Part shown: positions 1-7,138 of the stretch, piece by piece
How positions within the stretch are numbered: position 1 is the stretch's first letter
Layout: each line of letters opens with the position of its first letter
NCBI GenBank assembly: GCA_016934645.1
Contig: JAFGSL010000672.1
Location: forward strand, 1 to 14,231
Direction: 5' to 3'
Source: Anaerolineae bacterium
GTDB taxonomy: Bacteria; Chloroflexota; Anaerolineae; B4-G1; SLSP01
Length of the DNA: 14,231 nucleotides
Translations under genes and position numbers: made by a program
The notes under the pieces: model-generated
Told to the model about the DNA's origin: nothing
Seen by the model: the letters and a program-made list of their open reading frames with translations, nothing else
Database searches by the model: none

Positions 1-2
1 AT

Positions 3-29
3 CAGCGGCTCAGACCTTCTGAGTTGCTG
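3..29. terminator. Hairpin at window start, possible terminator of an upstream gene
   Basis: Bases 3-14 pair with 18-29 around a 3-nt CCT loop, giving a 12-bp stem with two G-T wobbles (7/25 and 8/24). No clear T-run follows. It lies just before the promoters of the ABC operon, so it may end a gene outside the window or be part of a repeat. Confidence 0.35.
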
Positions 30-52
30 CTATTGTCGTCGGAACACCCAAT

Positions 53-81
53 TTGACCACTATATGACTATATTTTATACA
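53..81 (+). promoter_or_regulatory. Sigma70-like promoter P1 of the amino-acid ABC operon
   Basis: A -35 box TTGACC (53-58) and a -10 box TATACA (76-81) are separated by 17 bp, the optimal sigma70 spacing. The region is AT-rich compared with the coding sequence. Predicted transcription would start near 88, about 100 nt before the binding-protein ATG. Confidence 0.55.
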
Positions 82-91
82 AGGAAGCTAT

Positions 92-119
92 TTGACATCA
101 ACCCATTTGTGCACATAAT
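92..119 (+). promoter_or_regulatory. Sigma70-like promoter P2 with an overlapping palindrome
   Basis: A perfect -35 box TTGACA (92-97) and a -10 box CATAAT (114-119) are separated by 16 bp. Predicted start is near 126, leaving a leader of about 63 nt. The 8-bp palindrome TGTGCACA (108-115) overlaps the end of the spacer and the start of the -10 box, so it could be an operator half-element. That role is inference. Confidence 0.55.
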
Positions 120-188
120 AGCGCCAGAGATTAGCATACAACTTTCATACTTTGTGATCTTTAAACACAAACAACAGAAGGGGGAGAC

Positions 189-938
189 ATGAAATTTCGT
201 AAATTGGGTATCTTGATGGTGTTGGTGGCTGTCTTGGTGACGAGTTTGGCGACGGGCTGTCAGATGCGGTCGCAGAAGATCGTCGTGGCGACGGATGCGA
301 CGTGGCCGCCGATGGAATACGTGGACGAGAACAAGGAAATCGTCGGGTTCGACATCGATCTGATGAACGCTATCGCCAAGGAAGCTGGCTTGGAGGTCGA
401 GTACCGCAACGTGGCGTGGGATGGCATTTTCGCCGGTCTCGCTGCGGGAGAGTACGACGTCGTGATCTCGTCCGTGACGATCACCGATGAGCGCAAAGAG
501 CAGTACGACTTCTCCGAGCCGTACATCAACGCCGGGCAGATCGTCGTGGTGCAGTCCGGCAGTGATATCACCGGGCCAGATGCGCTGAGCGGGCGCACCG
601 TCGGCGCGCAGATCAGCACGACCGGCGCGTTCGCCATCCAGGAGATGGGAGATGTCACGCTGAAGGAGTACGACGAGGTCGGTCTGGCGTTCGAGGATCT
701 GGTGGCCGGGCGCATCGATGCGGTGGTCTGCGATACACCAGTGGCGGCGGACTTTGCGCTGCAGCGTGAGGAATACAGTGCCAAGTTGAAGATCGTCGGT
801 GATTCGTTCACTGTGGAGTACTACGGCATCCTCGTGCAGAAGGGCAACAGCGATCTGCTGGCCAAAATCAACAAGGGTCTCCTTGCAGTTCAGGACAAGG
901 GGATCGACAAAGACTTAGAAGAAAAGTGGTTGCGCTAA
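189..938 (+). CDS. Amino-acid ABC transporter substrate-binding lipoprotein (family 3)
   Basis: Periplasmic-type binding protein of the HisJ/GlnH class (SBP_bac_3), 249 aa, a normal length. It captures a polar amino acid or similar compound for the permease and ATPase encoded downstream. The N-terminus has positive residues (K2, R4, K5), a hydrophobic stretch (about 6-20) and a lipobox ATGC with lipidated Cys24, so it should be a membrane-anchored lipoprotein. The mature start (about 30-60) has the usual strand then Asp-rich lobe, with GFDIDLMNAIA typical of the family. Ser94/Ser95, Thr97 and Arg102 in the SSVTITDER segment match the carboxylate-binding site, and Asp182 (VCD) matches the amino-group ligand. 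The ATG is preceded by a strong GGGGAG SD at 181-186. The exact substrate cannot be read from the sequence. Confidence 0.93.
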   Translation: MKFRKLGILMVLVAVLVTSLATGCQMRSQKIVVATDATWPPMEYVDENKEIVGFDIDLMNAIAKEAGLEVEYRNVAWDGIFAGLAAGEYDVVISSVTITDERKEQYDFSEPYINAGQIVVVQSGSDITGPDALSGRTVGAQISTTGAFAIQEMGDVTLKEYDEVGLAFEDLVAGRIDAVVCDTPVAADFALQREEYSAKLKIVGDSFTVEYYGILVQKGNSDLLAKINKGLLAVQDKGIDKDLEEKWLR

Positions 939-1008
939 AAGCGCCAACCATTGTGTTTGTGCTAATCTCCGCTATAAGTGGTTTCTAGTCCCACAAGTCA
1001 GTAGAACG

Positions 1009-1043
1009 ACAGAGAACACGGAATCCCTTTCCGTGTTCTCTGT
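1009..1043 (+). terminator. Strong hairpin between binding-protein and permease genes
   Basis: Bases 1009-1023 pair perfectly with 1029-1043 (15 bp) around a 5-nt TCCCT loop. The following sequence (GATTATTCTCC) is only weakly T-rich. In binding-protein-first ABC operons such hairpins often act as partial terminators or protect the 3' end of the binding-protein mRNA, raising its level relative to the membrane parts. That role is inferred here. Confidence 0.6.
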
Positions 1044-1086
1044 GATTATTCTCCAGCCAATTGAACGGAGTTCGACAGGGCGTTCC

Positions 1087-1114
1087 AACCTTCAACTTGT
1101 AACGCGCAACCTGC
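1087..1114. repeat. Heptad-periodic repeat (four AAC-led 7-mers) before the permease
   Basis: Four consecutive 7-nt units each begin with AAC: AACCTTC, AACTTGT, AACGCGC and AACCTGC. The same AAC-led heptads occur at 3132-3162. The repeat ends 12 nt before the permease SD (1126-1133). Confidence 0.6.
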
Positions 1115-1136
1115 CACTCCTTTTGAAGGAGGTCTC

Positions 1137-2333
1137 ATGAAAGCCGAATCGCATACCAAGTCCGCAGTCCATCCACGCGGTTGGCAACAGGACGACAGTG
1201 CCCTGATCCCCCGCGAGCGTAGCTTGATGACTGCCTGGTGGATTGCTGTTGTCGCAGCAGTTGTCTTTATCGTCGGGGCGGCGCTATTCAAGCCTGTACC
1301 TTATTGGGAAATTGTGGGCTTCATCGGTGACGGACTGGTCATCACGTTCCAGATCACGATTGTGTCGATGACGTTCGCGTTGATTCTGGGCCTGATCGCC
1401 GGATTAGGCCGAACTGCGACGAACTCATTTTTTAATATCCTGGCCTCGTTGTACGTCGAAGTTATCCGTGGCATCCCACTGTTGGCGCAGTTGTTCTGGA
1501 TTTATTACGCGATGTCGCGTTTCATCCGTCTGGGACCGCAGGTCTCTGCCGTCTTGGGTTTGACCATTTGCTACGGTGCGTATATCGGTGAGACATTCCG
1601 GGGCGGGATTCAGTCCATTCCCAAGGGGCAGATGGAGGCCGCGCGCGCGTTGGGCCTCACGCGCGCTCAGGCGATGCGCTATGTCATTATCCCGCAGGCG
1701 GTGCGCGTCATCTTGCCGCCGGTCGGCAACGAGTTTATCGCCATGCTCAAGGACTCGTCGCTGGTCTCGGTGCTGGCAATTTCCGATATGCTGCGGCGTG
1801 GACGGGAATATGCGTCGCGTACGTTCGCCTACTTCGAGACGTACACGCTGGTAGCGCTGGTCTACCTGCTGGTTACGTTGATCTTCTCGCGCGTCGTCTT
1901 CTACATCGAACACGGTATGTCACGCCAGGACAAGGACCAGCCGGTGACGCTGATGCACCGTCTTGCCGGTGGGGTGGTCGATCTGGTTGTGCTGGATTTC
2001 GTTGGCTTGATCGTGTATGGCTTGCTCCAACCACTGGCTCTGGTTTTCGCCGGTTTGCCGGTCAACGCAGTTTTGCTGGTAGTCATGCTTGGGGTGGGCT
2101 TGATCTACATTCTACTCTTCTGGACACGCTCCGGACGGACGCCGGGTATGATGGCGGTGGGATTGAGGCTCTCTAACGTGGAGGGCGCGCACCCGTCACT
2201 GTCGCAGGCGTTCATGCGGTTGCTGTTCTTGATTTTGCCGCTGCCGGGGCTGAGCCTGCTGTGGATGGTATGGTCGCCCACGGGCGAGCCACTGAACGAC
2301 CGTTTTGCACATACCCGCGTGACCAGGGATTGA
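1137..2333 (+). CDS. Amino-acid ABC transporter permease fused to a C-terminal RDD domain
   Basis: 398 aa, far longer than the usual 220-250 aa of HisM/GlnP-type permeases. After a hydrophilic N-terminus (1-33) and a first TM (about 34-51), residues 66-265 are a typical His/Glu/Gln/Arg-type permease. It contains the EAA loop that docks on the ATPase (about 163-190, [20 protein letters not shown], then IPQAV). From about 273 a second membrane domain follows, with RLAGGVVD, three hydrophobic stretches, [14 protein letters not shown] and a terminal [10 protein letters not shown]; this is the RDD family pattern. RDD function is poorly defined, with transport or ion roles proposed in some members. 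A near-perfect SD AAGGAGGT (1126-1133) supports the ATG. The gene lies between the binding protein and the ATPase, so its transport role is firm. The RDD fusion is the odd part. Confidence 0.92.
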   Translation: MKAESHTKSAVHPRGWQQDDSALIPRERSLMTAWWIAVVAAVVFIVGAALFKPVPYWEIVGFIGDGLVITFQITIVSMTFALILGLIAGLGRTATNSFFNILASLYVEVIRGIPLLAQLFWIYYAMSRFIRLGPQVSAVLGLTICYGAYIGETFRGGIQSIPKGQMEAARALGLTRAQAMRYVIIPQAVRVILPPVGNEFIAMLKDSSLVSVLAISDMLRRGREYASRTFAYFETYTLVALVYLLVTLIFSRVVFYIEHGMSRQDKDQPVTLMHRLAGGVVDLVVLDFVGLIVYGLLQPLALVFAGLPVNAVLLVVMLGVGLIYILLFWTRSGRTPGMMAVGLRLSNVEGAHPSLSQAFMRLLFLILPLPGLSLLWMVWSPTGEPLNDRFAHTRVTRD

Positions 2334-2344
2334 GGGGTGATAAA

Positions 2345-3085
2345 ATGAGTACAACGCCGATTGTTCAAATTCGGAATTTGCACAAACGCTTTGGCCGTGT
2401 TCAGGCGCTCAATGACGTGAGCCTGGATGTGGAACGCGGGGAAGTTGTCGTCATCATCGGGCCGAGTGGATCGGGCAAGTCCACGCTGCTGCGCTGCGTC
2501 AACCGGCTGGAAGTGCCCAACAGTGGCACGGTCAGCATCGACGGGGTGGAGATTCGCGGCGACGAGCGCCAGATCAACCAGATGCGCGCCGAAGTGGGGA
2601 TGGTGTTCCAGCAGTTCAACCTCTTCCCGCATATGACGGCAACAGAAAACATCATCCTGGGGCCGATGACGGTCCACAAATGGGAGCGAGAGCGTGCTGT
2701 GACGCTCGCCCACGAATTGCTGGACAAAGTCGGCATCCCCGAAAAGGCCGACGCCTACCCGGAGCAACTCTCCGGCGGGCAGCAGCAGCGCGTCGCCATT
2801 GCGCGTTCGCTGGCGATGCAGCCGAAGATCATGCTCTTCGATGAGCCAACCTCAGCTCTTGACCCGGAGATGATCAAGGAAGTGCTCGACGTGATGCTCG
2901 ATCTGGCCCGCGAGGGAATGACGATGCTCGTGGTCTCACACGAGATGGGTTTCGCCCGCGCCGCTGCCAAACGCATTATCTTTATGGATCAGGGGCAGAT
3001 CATCGAAGTCACCACGCCGGAACTGCTCTATACCGCCCCCCAGCACGAGCGGACAAAGCGGTTTTTGAGCCAAATTCTACATTGA
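2345..3085 (+). CDS. Amino-acid ABC transporter ATP-binding protein (GlnQ-like)
   Basis: Cytoplasmic ATPase that powers the transporter encoded by the two preceding genes; 246 aa, normal for the GlnQ/HisP class. Visible motifs are Walker [10 protein letters not shown] (39-47), the Q-loop in [12 protein letters not shown] (about 87-98), signature LSGGQQQ (142-148), Walker B IMLFDEP with Asp166 and catalytic Glu167, the D-loop SALDPE, and switch His199 in VVSHEMG. The chosen ATG follows the permease stop by 11 nt and has a GAGGGGTGA SD at 2332-2340. A longer in-frame start at 2261 would lie inside the permease gene and adds 28 residues foreign to the family, so it was not used. A homodimer on two permease copies is expected from the family. 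Confidence 0.95.
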   Translation: MSTTPIVQIRNLHKRFGRVQALNDVSLDVERGEVVVIIGPSGSGKSTLLRCVNRLEVPNSGTVSIDGVEIRGDERQINQMRAEVGMVFQQFNLFPHMTATENIILGPMTVHKWERERAVTLAHELLDKVGIPEKADAYPEQLSGGQQQRVAIARSLAMQPKIMLFDEPTSALDPEMIKEVLDVMLDLAREGMTMLVVSHEMGFARAAAKRIIFMDQGQIIEVTTPELLYTAPQHERTKRFLSQILH

Positions 3086-3090
3086 GTTTC

Positions 3091-3162
3091 AGGTTAAAGG
3101 TTGAAAGTTGCAAGTTGGCTATCGATAAGACAACCCTTAACTTGAAACTTTCAACCTGTAAC
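3091..3162. repeat. Heptad-periodic inverted repeat between ATPase and URO-D-like genes
   Basis: The left arm is four 7-mers AGGTTAA, AGGTTGA, AAGTTGC and AAGTTGG (3091-3118). The right arm is AACCCTT, AACTTGA, AACTTTC and AACCTGT plus AAC (3132-3162). Bases 3098-3116 and 3139-3157 are inverted copies matching at 18 of 19 positions (mismatch 3110/3145), so the RNA can form a long hairpin with a 22-nt loop. The right arm shares its phase and unit with 1087-1114. The repeat fills nearly the whole gap up to the next SD. Confidence 0.8.
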
Positions 3163-3182
3163 ATTTTCATCAGGAGACCACA

Positions 3183-4202
3183 GTGGATCAGGGGACTATG
3201 ACCGGCCGTGAGCGCATGATCCGCACCTTGCGTTTCGAGCATCCCGACCGCGCGCCACGTCATTTATGGACGTTGCCGGGCATACCGATGTTTCACGCCG
3301 ATGAATTGGCGGTGCTGCGCGCTCGTTTCCCGGAAGATATTGCCGGGCCGGAAGTGTGGTATGGGCGCGCCGAACGCGCGTGCGGCATCCCCAACCGGGT
3401 GGGCGTGTACACCGACGAGTGGGATTGCACGTGGGAGGTGCTCGAACCTGGCGTTATCGGCGAAGTCAAAGGTGCGCCGTTGGACGATTGGGCCGCGCTG
3501 GCGCACTATCGTCCGCCCGACGAGATCCTGGACAACGCCGACTTTAGCCGTGTGAATGCGAGCTGTGCGCAGAGTGACAAGTTCATCCTCGCCGGAACCA
3601 CCGTGCGGCCCTTCGAGCGGATGCAGTTTATCCGCGGCTCGGAGAAGCTCTACATCGATCTGGCTTATGGCACGGCAGAGATGCTGACGCTGCGCGATAT
3701 GCTCCACGAGTTCTTCCTCCGCGAGTTGGAACTGTGGATCAAAACTGACGTGGACGCGATCAGCTTTATGGATGACTGGGGTGCGCAAAACCAACTCCTC
3801 ATTTCCCCGAAGATGTGGCGTGAGTTGTATAAACCGCTCTATGCCGAGTACGTCGCGCTTATCCACAGTGCCGGGAAGTTTGCCTTCATGCACTCCGACG
3901 GGCACATTGCCGCCATCTACTCCGATCTGATCGAGATTGGTGTGGATGCGCTCAACTCGCAGCTTTTCTGTATGGACATTGAGGCGTTAGGGCAGGCGTA
4001 CCGCGGCAAGATCACCTTCTGGGGTGAGATCGACCGCCAGGGCCTGCTGCCGTTTGGCACGCCGGACGACGTAAAGGCTGGTGTGCGTCGCGTGCGCCGC
4101 GCCCTCGATGACGGCTCCGGCGGCGTCATCGCCCAGTGCGAGTGGGGCAACGACGTCCCGATGGAAAACGTTGCCGCCGTGTTTGAGGCTTGGGAAGAAT
4201 AG
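3183..4202 (+). CDS. Uroporphyrinogen decarboxylase (URO-D) family protein, not HemE
   Basis: 339 aa TIM-barrel protein of the broad URO-D superfamily, which includes HemE and the cobamide-dependent methyltransferases MtaA/MtbA. The N-terminus TGRERMIRTLRFEHPDRAP (about 7-25) is characteristic of the uncharacterised environmental branch. The HemE hallmark near the N-terminus (substrate-binding arginines in an RQAGR-like motif) is absent, and no heme genes are near. The segment HSDGHIAAIYSDLIEIGVD (237-255) sits where the methyltransferases carry a zinc-binding H-x-C; here the Cys position is Asp239, so zinc-dependent methyl transfer cannot be assumed. FWGEIDRQ follows at about 279. The GTG start is supported by an AGGAG SD at 3172-3176, 6 nt upstream. 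The ATG at 3198 has no SD at a usable distance. Its place between transporter and creatininase-like genes suggests a role in catabolism of the imported compound. Confidence 0.82.
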   Translation: MDQGTMTGRERMIRTLRFEHPDRAPRHLWTLPGIPMFHADELAVLRARFPEDIAGPEVWYGRAERACGIPNRVGVYTDEWDCTWEVLEPGVIGEVKGAPLDDWAALAHYRPPDEILDNADFSRVNASCAQSDKFILAGTTVRPFERMQFIRGSEKLYIDLAYGTAEMLTLRDMLHEFFLRELELWIKTDVDAISFMDDWGAQNQLLISPKMWRELYKPLYAEYVALIHSAGKFAFMHSDGHIAAIYSDLIEIGVDALNSQLFCMDIEALGQAYRGKITFWGEIDRQGLLPFGTPDDVKAGVRRVRRALDDGSGGVIAQCEWGNDVPMENVAAVFEAWEE

Positions 4203-4280
4203 CTGTTAGCCTTCAGCTATCAGCCGTCCGCATTGCGTATGACTGGTTGAAAGCTGACCGCTGACGGGCTGATAGCCAAC
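4201..4280. repeat. Heptad-periodic inverted repeat before the creatininase-family gene
   Basis: The left part has four 7-mers AGCTGTT, AGCCTTC, AGCTATC and AGCCGTC (4201-4228). The right part has GAAAGCT, GACCGCT, GACGGGCT (8 nt) and GATAGCC (4249-4277). Bases 4216-4228 pair with 4263-4276 over 13 bp with one bulged G. The repeat begins inside the TAG stop codon (4200-4202) of the preceding gene and ends at the SD of the next. The unit differs from that of 3091-3162 but the 7-nt period is the same. Confidence 0.72.
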
Positions 4281-4293
4281 TGGAGGTGAAACT

Positions 4294-5085
4294 ATGCAAT
4301 GGGAAAACTTGACTGTATCGGCGTTTGCAGACGCCGTGCGTGAGGCCGGCGTCTGCGTGATCGCGATGGGTGTGCTGGAGAAGCACAGCGAGCACCTGCC
4401 GCTGGGCACGGATTTCCTCAACGCGCACAAGATCGCGTGCCTGGCGGCGGAGCAGGAACCGGCGGTGGTCTTTCCACCGTTCTACTTCGGCCAGATCAAC
4501 GAGGCGCGCTGTTTCCCCGGCGCGCTGACACTCAAACCCACGCTGTTGCTTGACGTGATCCAGGGCGTCTTCGACGAAATCGGGCGCAACGGCTTCAAGA
4601 AGATCGTCGTCTTCAACGGGCACGGGGGCAATACACATCTACTGCAATTTCTGAATCAGTGCGCGCTGTGGGAGGAAAAGTCCTATCACCTGTACCTCCC
4701 ACTTGGCCTTTCGGCGGAGCGGCGGACGCAGTGGAGAGCTATTGTGGAGACCGAGTTCCACGGTCACGCCTGCGAGTGCGAAACGTCCATCAGCCTGGCA
4801 AATCATCCTGAACTGGTGCAGATGGAGCGTGTCCCGGCGGAACCGGCGCTGCCGCTCAACAGGATGGAGCATTTGCCGCCGACGCACACCGGCATCTGGT
4901 GGTACGCAAATCATCCTGATCACTATGCCGGAGACGCCCGTCTCGCGACGCGCGAAAAAGGCCTGGCGCTGCGCCAACTGGAGATCGACAACCTGGCGGA
5001 ATACATCGCGGCAGTTAAGGCTGATCAGGTCGTGCCTGCGCTTACCCGCGAATTTTTCCAGCGAGCTACTTTTGGACAGGATTGA
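4294..5085 (+). CDS. Creatininase-family amidohydrolase
   Basis: 263 aa, the normal size for the family (creatininase, MftE, ArfB-like amidases), metal-dependent hydrolases of cyclic or linear amide bonds. The first metal motif reads GVLEKHSEHLPLGTD with Glu29, His31 and Asp40, at the spacing expected for ligands. FNGHGGN (107-113) gives His110. The segment HACECETS (158-165) matches the usual HAGExETS. True creatininases have NGHxEN where this protein has NGHGGN, so activity on creatinine itself is not supported. The ATG has an excellent GGAGGTGA SD (4282-4289). It is the last gene of the ABC/URO-D-like run and probably acts on the imported substrate or a product of it. The C-terminal residues FGQD and the TGA stop are encoded by the ACAGGAT repeat, so the original end may have been altered. 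Confidence 0.88.
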   Translation: MQWENLTVSAFADAVREAGVCVIAMGVLEKHSEHLPLGTDFLNAHKIACLAAEQEPAVVFPPFYFGQINEARCFPGALTLKPTLLLDVIQGVFDEIGRNGFKKIVVFNGHGGNTHLLQFLNQCALWEEKSYHLYLPLGLSAERRTQWRAIVETEFHGHACECETSISLANHPELVQMERVPAEPALPLNRMEHLPPTHTGIWWYANHPDHYAGDARLATREKGLALRQLEIDNLAEYIAAVKADQVVPALTREFFQRATFGQD

Positions 5086-5115
5086 CAGGATCAACAGGAT
5101 TTCGGATTATCCTGT
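5076..5115. repeat. 9-nt-periodic ACAGGAT repeat with hairpin end
   Basis: Three nonamers, ACAGGATTG (5076-5084), ACAGGATCA (5085-5093) and ACAGGATTT (5094-5102), are followed by an inverted ATCCTGT (5109-5115). The last can pair with 5094-5100 around an 8-nt loop. Similar ACAGGATTAACAGGAT-type intergenic repeats are known from many environmental bacterial genomes. The creatininase-family stop codon lies inside it. Confidence 0.75.
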
Positions 5116-5139
5116 GGCGTGAATTTTCAGACAACCAGA

Positions 5140-5175
5140 CACGATGGCGCTGCAGTATATCGCAACGCCATCGTG
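5140..5175 (-). terminator. Hairpin between convergent genes, likely shared terminator
   Basis: Bases 5140-5149 pair perfectly with 5166-5175 (10 bp). Past a C/A mismatch, TGC (5151-5153) pairs with GCA (5162-5164) around an 8-nt loop. It sits between the convergent creatininase-family and heparinase-like genes. The flank is richer in T on the minus-strand side (TCTGGTTGTCTG), so it more likely ends the minus-strand transcript, but no true U-tract is present. Confidence 0.55.
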
Positions 5176-5191
5176 AATTCCCCATCCGTGG

Positions 5192-7135
5192 TTATCCCCG
5201 CCGCACTGCCAATACCCACGTATCCTGTTGCGGTGGATTCACCGTCCTGAACAGGATGCGCTTGAGACGCTTCCCCCACACCGGTTCCATTCGCGCATCA
5301 TCGATAGGAATGTCCTCAACTGTGACCGCAAGTTTGGCAGCATCGTAGATGAGGCGCGCTGTGCCGGTTGTCCGGCCGGAGGGTAGCTCGGCTTCGGAGA
5401 GTTTTATCGTCCCAGGTGTGCTCGCATCGACGGGGCACGGCGTTATCACGTTCAGCGTAATCTCGTGAACCGGCATTTCCAGGTCGTAAGTATCGGTGAT
5501 GTCCACGCCCGTTCCCCGGTGCAGCGTGACCGCGCGCTGCCACGTGACGAGGTGCGCTTCCGACGGATACGCACCGGCGATGTCCAGCGAGAAGCGCGCC
5601 GTCGCGTCGTCCATCGCGTAGCCGACATTCCGCGCAGCGAAGGTATCGCCGGGCGCTTGCATCACGCCGTCGATGGTGGGGAGGGTGTGGTAGGCGGACT
5701 GCATTGTCCAGATTTCGTAGCGCTGCGGGCTGAACGTTTTGCGTGTGTAAGTTTCCACGCCCGCGTCGATGATGACCGGCTTGCCATCCACGTAGACGAT
5801 CACGTTCCCCACGTCGTTGTGATTGTGGCTTTCGGCGTTGTGCCCGCCCTTCGCCGCCACATAGAACCCCGCGCTTGATTCTGCTTGATCCCGTGCCGCC
5901 ATCACCTGGATCTGATCCAGCCACACGTCACGCGGTAACGGCGGCGTCGGTGGGATGGCGCGCAGTTCGTCGAGGTTGAACAACGTCGGCAGCAGACGGC
6001 CCAGGCTGGTGAGCCGCCCGATGCGTGTTTCGTTGTCGCACTCGCAGTCGCAGTAGACGTCCTGCCGCTGCGCGGCCCACGCGCCGAGTGCCATCAACGC
6101 GGGATCGCCGATGCGCTGCCCATAGCGGAAGGCGACGATGGGCGGCGGGGCAATGGTCGCCGACGCATCCGCGAAGTTGACGAAGTAGTCGCCGTCAATG
6201 TGCACGCGGTAGATGAAGCGCCCGATCTCCTGGACGAGCGGGTCGTCGTAGAGGGTGACGCGCCCGTCGCTGGCGCTGTACAACAGTTCGAGGCAGTCCA
6301 GCAGCGATGCTCCCGCGCGCCCCCAGTAGCTCGGCCCTTCGTCGCAGCCGCCGTCCGCGGGATAGGGGCCGAGGAAGCGGTCCAGGCTCGCCATCGCTTT
6401 GGCAACGGACGTCGCGCGCCGGCCTGCGGTGAATTCAGGTGAACCGTCGGCGTCGGGTTCCAGCAACAGGATGCTGGTGAGCCAGTTCGAGTTGATCCAC
6501 GGGTTCCAGTTGTTCACCCGCTGCCCGTCGAAGCCCATCCAGCCCAGATCATCCCGTTCCAGGCCGGGTGTGAGAACGCGCGCATCGATCTCGCGATACA
6601 CACGCGGACGGACGAGCGGCGAGACGGTGTTCAACCTATCGCCGAGCAGATAATCCACCCAGGCAAGTGTCGCAGCAGTTTCAGCGGCAAACAGGTCGAT
6701 GATCGGCTCTGCCGTGTCGGGCAGGCCGCGCCCGGCCTTCTGCCAGCCGATGTGCGCGGGTACGCACCAACTGGATTCCTCGCAGATCAACCAGAGTCCG
6801 TTGACGAGTTCATCCAGGAAGCGCCCCTGGTTTTCCATACACTCGGCAATCGCCAGGGCCTCGACCCGACGACGGCGCTCGAAATAGCCACCTTCGTAGC
6901 GACTGCGGTTGCCGTCGCGGGCGAAATCCATGTAGCGGGCGGCCAACAACTGCGGCCATTCGCTGTTCAGCACGGCCTCGCCTTCCGCAAGATAGGCGCG
7001 CCGCACCGCCTCAGGAAGCGCTTCCCACGCACTGCGTTCGACGATGGTGGGATAAGGTCGCCATTCGTCCCGTGGGACAAGCAGGCTCTTTACGGTTTCG
7101 GGAGGAAACTTCTCGCATAGAGGATTGGACTTCAT
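5192..7135 (-). CDS. Heparinase II/III family protein
   Basis: 647 aa, a typical length for the family, which consists of polysaccharide lyases that cleave uronic-acid-containing glycans by beta-elimination. The N-terminal half (about 60-390) is helical and Trp/Leu-rich, fitting the alpha/alpha toroid. The hallmark C-terminal-domain segment is GGHNAESHNHNDVGN (about 430-445), whose histidines correspond to the catalytic/metal-proximal His region. It is followed by VDGKPVIIDAGVETYTRKTF and the conserved SAYHTLPTIDG, then a beta-rich tail. No signal peptide or lipobox is visible at MKSNPLCEKFPPE, so the protein appears cytoplasmic. The ATG lies 3 nt after the hydrolase stop, and its SD AAGGAGG (7147-7153) lies within the end of that gene, so translation is probably coupled. 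The exact substrate (heparan, alginate, pectin-like or other uronan) cannot be told from the sequence. Confidence 0.88.
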   Translation of the reverse strand: MKSNPLCEKFPPETVKSLLVPRDEWRPYPTIVERSAWEALPEAVRRAYLAEGEAVLNSEWPQLLAARYMDFARDGNRSRYEGGYFERRRRVEALAIAECMENQGRFLDELVNGLWLICEESSWCVPAHIGWQKAGRGLPDTAEPIIDLFAAETAATLAWVDYLLGDRLNTVSPLVRPRVYREIDARVLTPGLERDDLGWMGFDGQRVNNWNPWINSNWLTSILLLEPDADGSPEFTAGRRATSVAKAMASLDRFLGPYPADGGCDEGPSYWGRAGASLLDCLELLYSASDGRVTLYDDPLVQEIGRFIYRVHIDGDYFVNFADASATIAPPPIVAFRYGQRIGDPALMALGAWAAQRQDVYCDCECDNETRIGRLTSLGRLLPTLFNLDELRAIPPTPPLPRDVWLDQIQVMAARDQAESSAGFYVAAKGGHNAESHNHNDVGNVIVYVDGKPVIIDAGVETYTRKTFSPQRYEIWTMQSAYHTLPTIDGVMQAPGDTFAARNVGYAMDDATARFSLDIAGAYPSEAHLVTWQRAVTLHRGTGVDITDTYDLEMPVHEITLNVITPCPVDASTPGTIKLSEAELPSGRTTGTARLIYDAAKLAVTVEDIPIDDARMEPVWGKRLKRILFRTVNPPQQDTWVLAVRRG

Positions 7136-7138
7136 CGA

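Noticed and set aside
2105..2767. Open frame of 220 codons on the - strand across permease and ATPase genes
   Set aside because: Antisense to two well-supported ABC genes; no family features.
3183..4202. HemE (heme biosynthesis uroporphyrinogen decarboxylase)
   Set aside because: The N-terminal substrate arginine motif is missing and the context is catabolic/transport, so only the superfamily is claimed.
3091..4280. CRISPR array from the repeated short units
   Set aside because: Units are contiguous 7-mers without spacers and there are no cas genes.
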